Shown: positions 12,374 through 24,557 of the stretch, one piece after another
How the letters are laid out: every line of letters starts with the position of its first letter
Position numbering within the stretch: the first letter of the stretch is position 1
NCBI GenBank assembly: GCA_021464245.1
Contig: JADCRB010000065.1
Location: 1,620,689-1,684,688, forward strand
Origin: Carallia brachiata
Lineage: Eukaryota > Streptophyta > Magnoliopsida > Malpighiales > Rhizophoraceae
Direction of reading: 5' to 3'
DNA length: 64,000 nt
Made by a program: the position numbers and the translations under genes
Notes under the pieces: model-generated
What the model was told of the DNA's origin: nothing
The model's input: the letters and a program-made list of their open reading frames with translations, nothing else
Databases searched by the model: none

Positions 12374-14033
12374 GCTATATAATATTGCATACGGGTCACT
12401 AAATTATACGGCTTCGCCGAAGAACCGGGTCGGCGCAACGCTTGGGTCTTCGAAATGCCACGTGTGCCAGTGTCCCTTGGTTGGGGCAAGAACGTGGTGT
12501 GCTAGCTCGAGCCCTTGACCAGTCAAAGGGTGGCCCTAAAGTTAGTTGATTGTTCAGTACCGAAAAGGAAAAATATGCGTAAAATGACTGTATTTTTGCT
12601 AGCTCGAAAATCATCACGTAATTTAATTTTTTTTTTTTTTAAATTCAGTTATCAGTAGCTAATATTTTGAATTTTATTTTAATTTCACCTAAAGAATCAG
12701 TAAAGTATTTTTCTAAGTAGAATCCATTACCAATTAAAAAAGAAATGTTTAATCATGATGCAATTACTAGCATACTATTAGAAAATTAAGATATTAAAAT
12801 TAGGGCATAAGATTGCAATGCGCTAAGATTCCTTCAAGTAAATCCGAGTCTAGCGTTGTTGTGGTAGGCCTAATATATAGCAATTTGGCCATAGTGTGTG
12901 AGCTTAAAATTTTCAATAATTTTTTTTTATGTTGAAATCCCACTTTTAAAAACGTTATAAGAAGATCTAGATGCCATGTTAATGAATTGAATATATATAA
13001 TCCCAAGGATGTAGATTCAATTTCTTGGGTATAAACAGATGTACAAGCACACTCCTACTCATTTCTATCCATAAACAAACCAATCAGAAATAGATTAAAT
13101 GTATGAAAAATTTTAGAGAACATAATTTTATTGGAATATAATTTAATTCAAGAGAAAAAATGAATAAATTATAAAATGGCTTTGAATGAACTGTATGCCT
13201 TGCCCTATGAATCGGTGCTCAGAATGTATTTAGTTTCGGACATGGCAGTATTAACATTGTTAAGTGCAATAAAATAACATGGCATTGCGTGGAGAGACTG
13301 ACACACACTCGCTGGCTCCAAGTTAACCAGAGCTCTTCCCCCCACACCTCCCACCAAGGTTGAGATGAGATCAACAAACTGACACTTGGGAACACGCACG
13401 AGCAAGACAGTATGGCGTATCGCTTGAAAAGTGATTCTCTGCCAAATAAAAATTGACTCAGTTAATAAGACATTTATCTTTTATTTGAAAGATTTAGTAT
13501 TTGAATGTTATTAATAATATTTTTTAATAAGTGATATGCAAGTCTATTATAAGTTTCTTTAAAATCTACAATTTTCCTGTTTTTAAATTGGAATAACTTC
13601 TCTTCACCAAAACTTTTATGAATAAAAAAAAAATTATTCTCTCTCTCTCTCCCTCCTCAAACCATTTATTTAAATAGAGGCTTAGCCCACTGCTCTCTCC
13701 CATGCAATTTGTCTTCTCCTCTCTCCAGCACCCACTACTTGTGCTCTCTCTCTCTCTTTCATATCTTGAAAGCACAATCATCGCTTTTCCCATAACTTGT
13801 CTCTTGAGACTTTGACACTATTTTCTCTAATTTTTGCTCTTTTAAAGTTGTGCAATCACCCCTCTTACTAAATAGATACCTAGGTTATAGTTTTGCACTC
13901 TGACAAGCAGTTTCTTCTCTCCCTTTTGCCTCTTCGAACACCTCCATTCTAACCTCCTTTCAGCTTTGTTCCTTCAGCCACAGATAGCGAAATAATTTTG
14001 GCTATATCATTCAATATATTAAGAATACACAAG
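12374..14033. other. Upstream region of the PRE gene
   Basis: No gene. 12475-12545 is GC-richer and has near-palindromic W-box cores (TTGACCAGTCAAA around 12517-12529). A second copy of a dispersed repeat lies at 13531-13607. CT-rich microsatellites at about 13637-13654 and 13743-13760 probably sit in the promoter or 5' leader of the gene at 14034. Confidence 0.5.
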
Positions 14034-15059
14034 ATGTCTACCAGAAGGTCGCGATCAAGGCAATCATCAGGAAGTTCAAGAATCACAGACGATCAGATCC
14101 TTGATCTTGTTTCCAAGTTACAACAGCTTGTCCCTGAGATTCGTAACAGGCGTTCAGACAAGGTACATCTTTTGTAGTTCTCACTCATAATATTCTTCTT
14201 AGTCAAGACTACGCAGACAAGTTTAGTAAGACAACAAATGACATCTCAACATTTATATCGAGTCTATTAACGAACACCCTTTTGCTTTTGGAGTCTATCA
14301 ACAAAAACTGAGCCTAGCAATAAGGGGAAAAAGATGGGATTGGAATGATCTCCGGCCCATAGCATTTTTGCTTTATTATCAGACACAAAAGAAGGTGGGT
14401 ATTCGGTTATGGATTTTGTTTCTTCAACTTCTTTCTCAAGCCTGAAAGAATCTTTCTGTTTCTGTCCATGAAAGATCAAAAAAAACTTCGAACCAAGAAA
14501 GGGAAAAGTGAGACGTATACAGAAAGTAGGAGGGTGCAATTTTGTTACGGTGAAGTCTGTACTTTGAACCAAAAATTGCTTGGTGGATTCTTCTTCTTTT
14601 TTTTTTTTTTTTTTGTTTATTTTTCCCCCGTTTACCCCTACTTGATTGGAGAAAAAGTTGCAAAATTGAGGATCATTCAAAATGTCAATTAACAATGCAT
14701 AATGAAACGGCTTGAACAAGATATGTATTGTGCATTGCATAATTTTTAACTAAATTACTGTGTACGAATTTAGTACTCATGAAGCTTATACCCAAAGAGA
14801 ATATATATATATATATATATATATTTAATAGGATCTAGATCAGATTCGGAGCTAGAAGCTTTGGCTAACGCAAGTCTTTTTTTTTTTTGTTTTGAAAATT
14901 TTTCACACAGGTTTCGGCTGCCAAGGTCTTGCAGGAAACTGCAACTACATAAGAAGCCTGCACAGAGAGGTTGATGATCTTAGTGAGCGCCTGTCTGAGC
15001 TGCTAGCAACAACTGACACTGCCCAGGCTGCATTGATTAGAAATTTGCTTATGCAATAA
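14034..15059 (+). CDS. PRE: PRE/ILI1-type non-DNA-binding HLH regulator (frame broken by 1 bp)
   Basis: Small atypical bHLH protein that dimerises with inhibitory HLH proteins and promotes cell elongation in brassinosteroid and gibberellin responses. Exon 1 is 14034-14162, coding [20 protein letters not shown] onward: a Ser/Arg-rich N-terminus and helix 1. Intron 14163-14910 sits at the position usual for the family. Exon 2 is 14911-15059 and codes the loop, helix 2 and the ending LLMQ. As given, exon 2 reads [13 protein letters not shown] and stops. Adding one T at 14940/14941 restores [20 protein letters not shown] and a 92-residue protein, the usual length. There is no basic DNA-binding region, as expected. 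The single missing base looks more like an assembly error than a pseudogene because the rest is intact. A (GTT)n tract lies just downstream at 15184-15205. Confidence 0.9.
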
Positions 15060-17528
15060 ATATAAGTTAATTAGCGGTTAAGGTTAAGGATGAGTACTGC
15101 TAGCTAGTTCCTCTCGTGGAACTTTAGCCCATATTTTCCCTTGTACTTCCTAATCTTTCTAGTTTTTTTTTTCCCCTCTTGATGTTGTTGTTGTTGTTGT
15201 TGTTGTGGTAATGACATTTTCCCTTGTAAAATGTAATGCTCGTTGGACGATCGTGCCATTAGGCCAATATCGTTTTGCAAAGCTATTTCAGATGGTTGTG
15301 GGATATAATAAATAAGGACTTTCGTTTTGCTGACATACCCAGCTTATCAGTTTCGCGAATAACGTGTGGCACGCTAGCTCGTGGGTTGGCTTCAATCCTC
15401 ACCATATTTGCTTGCATTGTTAATGGCCGTGGAAGGACCTTTTCAAAACTCATACATGACAAGACATGGCTAGCTTCCAAGCAAGAACTAAAGAAAAAAG
15501 AAAAATATACACGAAGATAAAAAATTACAAATGGATAATAGACGCATAGCAGTCGACCGATTAATTTGTGTAAGTAAATAATTATTTTTTGTAACAAAAA
15601 TAAATATATTTTTCATTAATTTTTTATTATAAATAATAATCTTAGTTGCACAAAATAATTAATTTATTGCATTGTATTTTCTGTTTGTCATTTAATATAT
15701 CTATGTAATGTTACCAAATATATATATATATATATATGTTTGTGTAATGAGACTTAAAAAAATTTGAAAATTGAACAATTTATTTTATTGTCTGCGCTAC
15801 TATAAACGGGTGATTATTTACATATCTCAATTTTCAGTTCAATGACTGAAATTATACTCCAATGCCGCTAGAAGACATAAACTTATATCTGTATACACGG
15901 TTGCAACCATTCCAACAATTTTCCTATAAATAAGTAAGAGAAAGAATAATTAGGTATATCTGATTGTTCTTTAAACTTTACTAGGATGAAACATTAGTCC
16001 ATATATATTTATCAATGCACTTGGTTTAGGATATATAGTGCGAGAAAAACAATTTCCCTTCCCAAAAATTCAACAAGGCCATATTCATGTATATGCATTG
16101 TAATTTGTACATGAAGAAATTAAAATAGTGAAAAGAGGAGGAGAGCCGATGCTGTGTCTTTGCTGAGAAGTATGGGCATGGCTCCTAAATTCTTCTTGTT
16201 TTGTTGGAAATGCCTAGAAGGTATGGGTAGCGCTGCCTCCTATGCTCAAAAACAACCACAAAAGCTGCGACGAGATAAGCAAACATTGACTCTACCGTCC
16301 ACTAAGTGTTTATTGCCTTATAATAATAAATAAACAAGATATCGAAACGTATACGGTGCATTTTGTTAAGATTGTTATTTTATAAGTGACTCTATTTCTA
16401 TTTCTTAGTCTTTTGAATTTTCTCCTAATCAAAGGAAATAATAAATAAAAATTAAGTCTTACATTTGTGCAACTGTAAAGTTTGCACCAAGAGGAAATAC
16501 ATTTGACTGTTAAGATCATCTGATCACCGTACGTGTACGTACAGTCGGTGCTATGTATTGGCATAAGGAATCAAATGCAAGGGACATATGATCATGGGAG
16601 ATGCGATGGAACCCAAAGTGATGGCCCATCAGTTTAGTCAATTTTTACACAAGAAGTATGGGTACAATTTTATTACTTGCATAATATGCATACTGTTTCA
16701 AATTCCAATTACACTTTGGTTGGACTGTGACAATTCATATGAATTTTCAATTTTGCGAAACCTTTTTTTTTTTCTTTTAACACACTGTTGTTGGGACTCT
16801 TTCTCTTATCAATAAGCAAAATAATTGGTCTTAAAATTGTATACATTTTTTTAATTGAATGTTAAATCTTTTTAATCTTTACCATATAAGTCTTAGAACT
16901 TTAAAACTCATTCCAAATGAGGCTGTCCCTAAAATATGGAGGAAAGCAATTTTCCACCTCGTAAAAGTCCTCAAGTTAATACTACTGAGATGTCCCTTTC
17001 AAGTATTGAATAAATAAATGAGTTTTCTTGTTTAATCGGAAAACAATATATATCGTCGGTATGTAGGTCATTGTACGTGTGGACTAAATCTGAAGGTCAT
17101 CAATTAATGTCCTCATTCAATCTTTTTTATAAAAAAAAAAAATTATTAGTCAAGTACTATTGAATTAAACAGATCTCATCAAGCTCAAACTGAGTTCAAT
17201 CACTGAATCCAATCTAAATTTGCAGACAAATAAAATAAAAAAATAAAAAAAAAAAAAGCTTCTTACTTGCGCCCATAGCTTGCCTTGAGTGCCCATTGTC
17301 CAAGCCGAAACCAATGGGCTAGCGTCAACCATTTATGTAACGCAAAACAAGGCCATTGAGGGAAATCAGAAATGAGCCCTGGGCTGGGCGGCAATATTGT
17401 TATTTTATTCAGATCTAGTGGTCCAAGCATCAATGTTAAGTTCAGAAGATCCTCTTCATTTGGGCTACTGGGTTTTTATAATACTCTAGGCCTACCCTGC
17501 AGTACTTTTGACCCAAATTCTGTAAGAG

Positions 17529-17594
17529 AAAAATGGTAATGAATCCCCCGCCCCCAAAAAAGCAAAAAAAAAAAAGAAAAAAAAATGGTAATGA
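17529..17594 (+). mobile_element. 38-bp poly(A) micro-insertion with 14-bp target duplication
   Basis: AAAAATGGTAATGA at 17529-17542 is repeated exactly at 17581-17594. The 38 bp between begin ATCCCCCGCCCCC and continue into a long A-rich run broken by GC and G. Confidence 0.65.
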
Positions 17595-18100
17595 CCGAAA
17601 AGAAGAAATAAAAGTAAAAAAAAAATAAGTGGTTTATTTTTATTGAGACACATGTAGGCATACAATGATATATATTATTAGATAGTTGAAACTAAAAAAA
17701 AATAGATGAATAGTTAGAAACCTAATTTGTAGGTTCTATTTTTTATCCTTGCTTTTTAGATGTTTCTGAATTTGCATTGCTTTTTTTGGGTTACAACAAA
17801 AGATTAGAGAAAAATAATAATGGAAAACAAAATTAAGAAATTCTAGCAGAAGTGTTCCAAATAACAAGAGACTGTTTTTTCATTATTAAATCTTTAAAAA
17901 TATCAATATATATCTTATATCGTTCATCCAAATTTCCACCCTATGTTACCAAAAAAAAAATCTAAATTTGAACTATATTTTTTCTAGCCTGTTTGGAAAG
18001 CTAGTGAGTTTTAAAAGTCTTAATTATATCACAAAATATAATTCTTTGTTTTTTTGTAAATTTTCATATTCTAACACGAACTCTTTATTTACTAAATTAA

Positions 18101-18130
18101 GAAATTAGACAAAAAAAATGGAAATTAGAC
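18101..18130 (+). mobile_element. Possible 10-bp A-rich micro-insertion
   Basis: GAAATTAGAC at 18101-18110 is repeated at 18121-18130, with AAAAAAAATG between. It could equally be a simple short duplication. Confidence 0.35.
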
Positions 18131-19431
18131 CAAATAAATGTATACAAAAATTGTGGATGCAGTTTTCTAGAAAGAGTTTTTGCTCGGTTTTTTCTTCATA
18201 TAATAATTTTTTTTATTCATAATCTCATTTACAAGTAGATAATAAGAAGAAGGTCAGGGAGACCAAAAGATTGCAGAGAGGGACAAATTGAGACAGTGAT
18301 GTAGGTCCTACATTTTTGTTTTTTTGAAAAATTTTATAATGTACATATAATTAAAATAAATATATAAAAGAAATGATAAAAATATATATAGTGTTATTAA
18401 ACAGTTGTTACTTGCTTAAATAGTTATTAAAATAGTCTATATACATATTTTATTTACTAAAATTTTTTAATAAGAAAAAACACAAGACAGCACGCCCACA
18501 ACATTGGCACGTGCCCTTCCTTGTCTCCCATCTATGGAAGTATAGCTGGATTTAAATACTTATGTACGCATACTTCCATCACACTGAACTATGGGCCTCA
18601 GCCCAACCCAAGCACAAATCCACAAACAGTTTCATGCAGCAATAAATTATAATTTAATTAATACTTAAATTACTAAAAAAAACAAATTAGTGACTTAAAT
18701 TTTAAAGATAAAATTGAAAGTCTTGTATTTTAATTTATGAATTTATAAATGAAAGAGTACTGTTATATTTTCTAAAAAAAATTAAAAATTTTTCTGAATG
18801 TAATTGGTTGGATTTAATTTGTAATTATTTTAATTGTAAGTATAATTAAAAAGAAGAAAAAAAATTAATATTATTTTTTTGTATATTAAATTTATTTAGT
18901 TACACATTAAATCTAATGTGTTGCATTCAAATAATTTTTTAAATAAATTTTTCTGTGAAAATGTAACTTTCTCGTTTACGAAAAAACCAATTGAAAAACA
19001 AAATTTGTGATGGGACATCAATGATCCTTCCCGCTGGACAGAAGAACATCAACGGTCAACCGTACAGTTCTAATGGAAGCTCTTCTTGATCTGTTTAAAA
19101 TTTATCTATATATAGCATAATGCATCTTTGGTTCTTTTAAGAAGGAAAGTATAAATAAATAAACCTTTAACAAAACAAAAATCCCCCCTGGTTTTTCTCT
19201 GCCTTTTTGGCTTCTCCTCTGATGTTCTTCTCCTCTCGCTTCACTGGGGAAGAAGAAAGAAGAAGAAGATGATGATGGTGAGGAGAAACCAAATGGCAAT
19301 GGATTTGGTTTGATGATTCCGACGTTCAGGCAGGCACATAACTCATCAAGCATTATTGGGTTTTTGTTTGTTTTGTCAAAGAGGAGGAGGGAGAAATGCT
19401 GGAGCTTTGAATTGATATTTTTGATTCAATG

Positions 19432-22400
19432 ATGGGGAATTGCTTTGGCATTCGCAAGACAAAGGTGGAAGCCACGACGAGCTCCCCGCATTCCCCTTCT
19501 GGTAACGTCTTTTTTATTTCTGTGTGCTTTAAAAAAAAAAAAAAATCTGTTTCATCCGATGAGGGTGGTGGGTTGTTCTCCAAGATTTTATCTTTCGAGA
19601 TTTATCATATATATATATGATTGCTTTTCTTCTCATTGTTTTGATGGGTTATGTTTCTGGTCTATGGTTTCGTATTTTTTTGTTTTTATAGTCAGAATGG
19701 GGTTGCTATAAGAAGGGTATGAGTTTGATTGGTTTGAGGTTTGGATTTGGTTGAATTCAATATCTAGCTTTATTATATTGTCAAATGTTGTTTTACCTCG
19801 TACCACCTTTGTGTCTTATTTTTGTGAGGAACAAAAAGGGACAAGGTAATTAATTCCCTTTACCAAAGTGGGATCTCAACTTAGAAGTTGGGGATCCATG
19901 ATGGGTTTTACTGGAATGTGGCTGTCTCACAGAATGATTTTCACTGCGTTGAAATTTTAGACAGTAGTCTCGGTCTCTAGCTAAGCCACTTCGTCGAATG
20001 TTTTCATCTGTTCATCTCATCAAAGGCAAATTTCCAACAAGTTTCAGTGAATTTAGTCTTCATGGGTTTGTGAGTTCCTCTCTTGTTCTGTCGTATCATA
20101 TGCAAAAGTAAACGTCGAAACAATGTTACTCTCTGCCATATTCCTCAATCAACCAGTCTACTTCTCGTCTTTTTTTCGTTCCTTTTAGTAAATAGACTAA
20201 AGTATAGATTTGTACAAGTATGTTTGATGACATTGTGGTTGTTGAATAGTCTTAGGTAGAATCTTCACAATTTCACAAAGAAGAAAAGATGTTAGATAAT
20301 CACATAGGCCATAAGGGTCCATTTTCCCTTGGAAAGTTTAGTAGTGGACTACTGCTACATTAGTTGGAGCAATGGGGAATGACAATAATTGTAGACTTTG
20401 TAGAAGGATTCCAAGGACACTCATTTTGTGGACCTTGGATCCTTTTTTAATTTGTTTGTGCCAGTACTCTTGCCTGCGTTCCTAACAATGTTCATCATCA
20501 GTGAACTACCTTTCTTACTTTACTGAGATCTTTCTTCTTTCAGGGGTTGCAAAAACTTCTGATATTGTCCATTCTTCAAGTCCTTTGAATCCAAAAATTT
20601 CAGCTAATGCTGAAAAACGTGTCCCTGCGGGTCTTCCCACTCCAATATCTGAAGGAGACATGCTGTCCTCACCAAATATTAGACCCTTTACCCTTAGCGA
20701 GCTTAAGAATGCCACTATGAACTTCTGTCCTGATAGGATTCTTGGAGAAGGCGGCTTTGGTTATATTTACAAAGGGCGGATTAATGAACAAACCTTAAGT
20801 GCTGCAGCACCTGGTAATGCATTGGTTGTTGCTGTCAAGAAGCTTAAGCCAGAAGGTTCTCAGGGTCATAGGGAGTGGCTGGTAATCTCCATGCTTTTCT
20901 CATTCTGTATTCCTTTCAGCACTTCTTCCATTAACATTTGACAAAGTCCATTAATGTTTTACCTCTTGGTTGCAGTCTGAGGTCAACTATCTCAGTCAAT
21001 TGCGTCATCCAAATCTGGTCAAACTTATTGGATATTGCTTAGATGGAGAAAACCGGCTTTTGGTCTATGAGTTTATGCCTGGAGGCAGCCTGGAGGATCA
21101 TCTATTTGGAAGTAATAACTTAGAAGCATAATTCAATTCCATATATGCCAGACCGATTTTCCATTTTCTAATTTTTTCTCCTGCTTTGCAATATCCAAAA
21201 AGGATGTTTTTGCTGAATCATTTGGACATAGTCAGATTGTTGTTCCTGACTCCAAGGAAATGAAGCATTTTTCTTATATACGTACTGCTTTATTTTCAGA
21301 GGGCACCCCACCACTCTTGGGCAGTGAGGATGAAAGTTGCCATAGGTGCCGCTCGAGGTCTCACCTTCCTGCATGATTCTGAATCACAAGTTATATATCG
21401 TGATTTCAAGACATCCAACATCCTATTAGATAAGGTATGTGGGCTAGAATAATACAGCAATGCTTTGGTTTACTAACATTTGAATTTGAGGCAATCTATA
21501 TGTCAACTGCTTAAAATTTATACAATTGCGGATGGGGTAGAAAGGACAACCTTAAAAAAAGAATTAAAGTCTTAAGGTTCTCATTTCTGATCTCACCATC
21601 TAGTCATCGCTTTTTTGGTGTATTATACAAAACTCCTTCTTTGTTATCTATACAGGCATATAATGCAAAACTTTCAGACTTTGGCTTGGCAAAAGACGGT
21701 CCTACTGGTGATCGTAGTCATGTTAGCACACGAGTCATTGGCACACAAGGCTATGCTGCCCCCGAATACATTGCTACAGGTTGGTTGGATTGCTTTGTTA
21801 TAAACCTTTTGCCCATCTGTATTTTTGAGTTTCCAGACCAATTATAGAATACATGGTGAGACTTCCATCCTTAGACTACGTTCATAAGGAAAAACTGTGC
21901 TTTTCCTTAGAATTTGTCAAATAATCAAGTTTCCTTAGCATGCTGTTATATCAGAGTTTCTGCGAAAATATGAACAACCTTTTGGGTGTTAGTGCACGAG
22001 GCAGACCTCCTCTGATGAACCATAGATGTCTAGAATTTTTGTCATTTTCCCAATGCTCCATGTATTCTTAGGATCTTTGGTTTGTAGACAACATAATACA
22101 TACAAGCAGTTTTTTCTAGACAACTACATTGAATAGCAAACTATCAAACCAAATGCAAACATGCTGGACTTGGTGTATTCTCTGTCTGCTATTTTTGCAA
22201 CTGGTATATGATTATTTTTAGATTTCCAATCATACCAGTAGTTGCAAGCTTCTAACCAAAAGCATTTGCTACTACACGAAGCAATGCTTTGATTGGTTTA
22301 TGTTGGTAATAAGCACAGATTGAATTGTTTTTTTTTTCTTATTAAGCACTTCTGCCAATGAACAGGTCATCTATCCACAAGATGTGATGTCTACAGCTTT

Positions 22401-22808
22401 GGAGTTGTATTGCTGGAGTTGCTGACAGGACGCCGAGCTGTTGACAAAAGCAAATCTGGGTTGGAGCAGAACCTAGTCGACTGGACAAAACCTTATTTGG
22501 GCGATAGGCGTAAGTTGTTTCGAGTTATGGACACCAGGTTGCAGGGCCGGTATTCCTTGAGAGGGGCTTACATGATTTCACTTCTTGCATTAAATTGCAT
22601 CAACGAAGCGAAACTCCGGCCACGAATGGCTGAGGTACTGATTGTTCTTGAAGACATTGCAGCTGCCAAACCCAGATCTTCCTCTCACCCAGGGCAAAGT
22701 ATAGTTAGTCCTGGATCCAGGTCTCCACTAAGACAGAGTGGCCATTCACCTACAATGTTACACCCAAAAGACGCCCCTTGCCATCATATAGGAACTCCCA
22801 ATTTATAG
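19432..22808 (+). CDS. Receptor-like cytoplasmic kinase VII (PBL2/3, APK2-like), frame broken by 2 bp
   Basis: Membrane-anchored Ser/Thr kinase that relays signals from surface receptors. Exons: 19432-19501, 20544-20881, 20976-21111, 21300-21434, 21656-21779, 22366-22808. The start at 19432, not the ATG three bases earlier, gives MGNCFG, an N-myristoylation plus palmitoylation signal. Exon 2 carries the Gly loop [11 protein letters not shown] and the catalytic Lys in VAVKKL. Exon 4 has [13 protein letters not shown], exon 5 DFGLAK and [10 protein letters not shown], exon 6 [13 protein letters not shown] and a Ser/Pro-rich tail. [16 protein letters not shown] before the kinase domain fits the APK2/PBL2-PBL3 branch. 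Exon 4 as given reads KGTPPL then leaves frame; adding one CT at the CTCT run near 21314-21317 gives [20 protein letters not shown]. All other exon phases agree. TSTRCDVYS replaces the usual T.KSDVYS. Confidence 0.9.
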
Positions 22809-23855
22809 AAAATTCCCATGAACGATGAGCAGTTTACCAGCGCGTTCAGCATATAGGTGTGCATTATAATATAATAGTCAGAAATCGCAAAATTATATGA
22901 GCGTATCTAGGCCTTTAATGGACCAAGGAAATGGCAAATTATAAGCAACTGTGAATGATACAGCCAATGCTTTTGGAGAGGATTTTGGGGATAGCAGCCC
23001 CAAGCAAACATGCAAAGTCATTGCATAAAAATGTCTGATGCATTTTATGGCGGCCGCAATGTTGTGTTAAACAAGAGACTTGCAAGGCAATGAAAGACTA
23101 TTTTCTCTGTTTTTCCTCATCAATATAACCATCAATTTTGTCATCCCACATACAAGCGATTGCAATTGTTGGCATAGAAGCAATGCAAGATGTCCTTGAT
23201 TTCTGATCTTCAAAAATATGAAGCTGGTTTTAGTTATTGGCTTGCTTGCTCAATTGTTCTCTTCGTGGGCATGTAAACCTTCTAGCTTAGAATTACTTAT
23301 GCCTTCATTCCAATGGGCTTTCTCTTCGCGCGATACCAATTCATCTTTTCAAGAGGGTGTTCAGTCTAGCTAACCTAGCTGATGTTGTTTTCGAATTATA
23401 TATTGAGTTGAGTAGAAAGGGTGCTTAAGATAGATTGAGACTTAGAAACTGAATTTTGTTTGCTCTGCACTGATTACAGAATCCAGCATACCCAAAAAGC
23501 TTGAGTAAAATACTACAGGGTTGGAGGACTTAAACATTTTCGTGTCCACAAGAACATTAGTATGGCAGTAGCTGTGCCAAGGGGATGAAAAGGGGCCTTT
23601 CCCTGAAATCATCACAAATTTATACATATAGTAATAAGAAAGTACATTGAAGAATGATAATGAGACTTTGTGAAGCTTAATGAAATGTCAATCATGAACT
23701 CCTACTTTAACATTCTCATAAGGGCAAATTATAAGATTGAACTTATTGAAGGTCGAGTCGAAATTTCAGCTTCTGAATCTTGGTTAATTAACCTCCTGTC
23801 CAAGTATCCTCTTCAAACAGGACTTTTCCTATTGATTCGATAAATTCCTATCAAA
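22809..23855. other. 3' flanks of the kinase and the minus-strand RING gene
   Basis: Convergent gap between two gene ends. It holds the likely 3' untranslated sequence of both. No further gene seen. Confidence 0.5.
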
Positions 23856-24557
23856 CTATGCAAGCTCAAACCTACACAAGGGACAGACCCTACTTTTCTC
23901 AAGCCAACCACAAATGCACCGACTATGAAACTGATGAAAACAAGGCATCCGAGTAGCTTCAGACCCAATTAAGACCTCCTCAAAGCAAATTGTGCACTGT
24001 CTTGCGTAGCCTTCAACTTTCACTCTCTCCAATGCCTCAATGGACGATTTACTGGCAGGCACCATATTCAACATTTCATCATCTTCATTGCGTAGGTTAT
24101 CATCATGATCATGATCATCACCATCAACATCCATTGGGGGAAGTTCAATGGACACCCCCAGATGAAGAACCCTGCGACCCATGTAACATTTATCCTGTGC
24201 CATCCGGCGAGCACCATCAACTATCCTGTCAATCATGAATGGCCGAACAGGGATTCCTTCTCCAACAAGACTGCTACGTATGGCAGACCTGCAGCTTTCT
24301 TCGTCAAGAACCAAGCTTTCACGTTTAAGTAGGAAATTGAACTCCAAGGTGTCGCAGTCCGAGTCATAAAGCTGTAAATCATCAACATCATCGTCATCAT
24401 CTTCTTCTTCGCTCTGCAATTCTAAATGTGATCTATATTTCATGAACATGGCCACAAACTCAAAGCAGAACATGTCGCAAGGGAAAGAATCATCTTCTTG
24501 TTCAATCTTGCTAAGTGGGGTTAGATGACAACAGATTTCCAAATCTTCTGCAGACAT
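23856..24557 (-). CDS. RING-H2 zinc finger protein (probable E3 ubiquitin ligase), 233 aa
   Basis: Intronless gene. The last 46 residues (about 188-233) form a RING-H2 finger: CTIC, then C.H in PCFH, H..C in HSRC, and CPLC, all eight zinc ligands present. Such proteins bring a charged E2 to a substrate. The N-terminal 180 residues are unlike other families I know; they contain acidic runs (EEEDDDDD near 51-58, and DGDDHDHDD near 143-151) and no transmembrane segment, so a soluble protein is likely. It is transcribed away from a homologue at 25640 and shares with it the start MSAE, a mid-region motif and the RING. Substrate unknown. Confidence 0.85.
   Translation of the reverse strand: MSAEDLEICCHLTPLSKIEQEDDSFPCDMFCFEFVAMFMKYRSHLELQSEEEDDDDDVDDLQLYDSDCDTLEFNFLLKRESLVLDEESCRSAIRSSLVGEGIPVRPFMIDRIVDGARRMAQDKCYMGRRVLHLGVSIELPPMDVDGDDHDHDDNLRNEDDEMLNMVPASKSSIEALERVKVEGYARQCTICFEEVLIGSEATRMPCFHQFHSRCICGWLEKSRVCPLCRFELA

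Larger units (their letters stand above)
15060..19431. other. Intergenic between PRE and the kinase
   Basis: The 3' flank of PRE includes the (GTT)n tract at 15184-15205. The rest is AT-rich with several A/T homopolymers, a (TA)n tract at 15719-15736 and two micro-insertions at 17529-17594 and 18101-18130. No other gene seen. A TATA-like CTATATATAG lies at 19106-19115, about 320 bp before the kinase start codon. Confidence 0.5.

Noticed and set aside
14267..14740. Minus-strand open frame of 157 codons
   Set aside because: It lies wholly in the intron of the PRE gene, is low in complexity and matches no family.
16140..16245. Possible microRNA hairpin
   Set aside because: The two similar segments (GAAGTATGGGCATGGC and GAAGGTATGGGTAGCGC) are direct, not inverted, repeats, so they cannot form a precursor stem.
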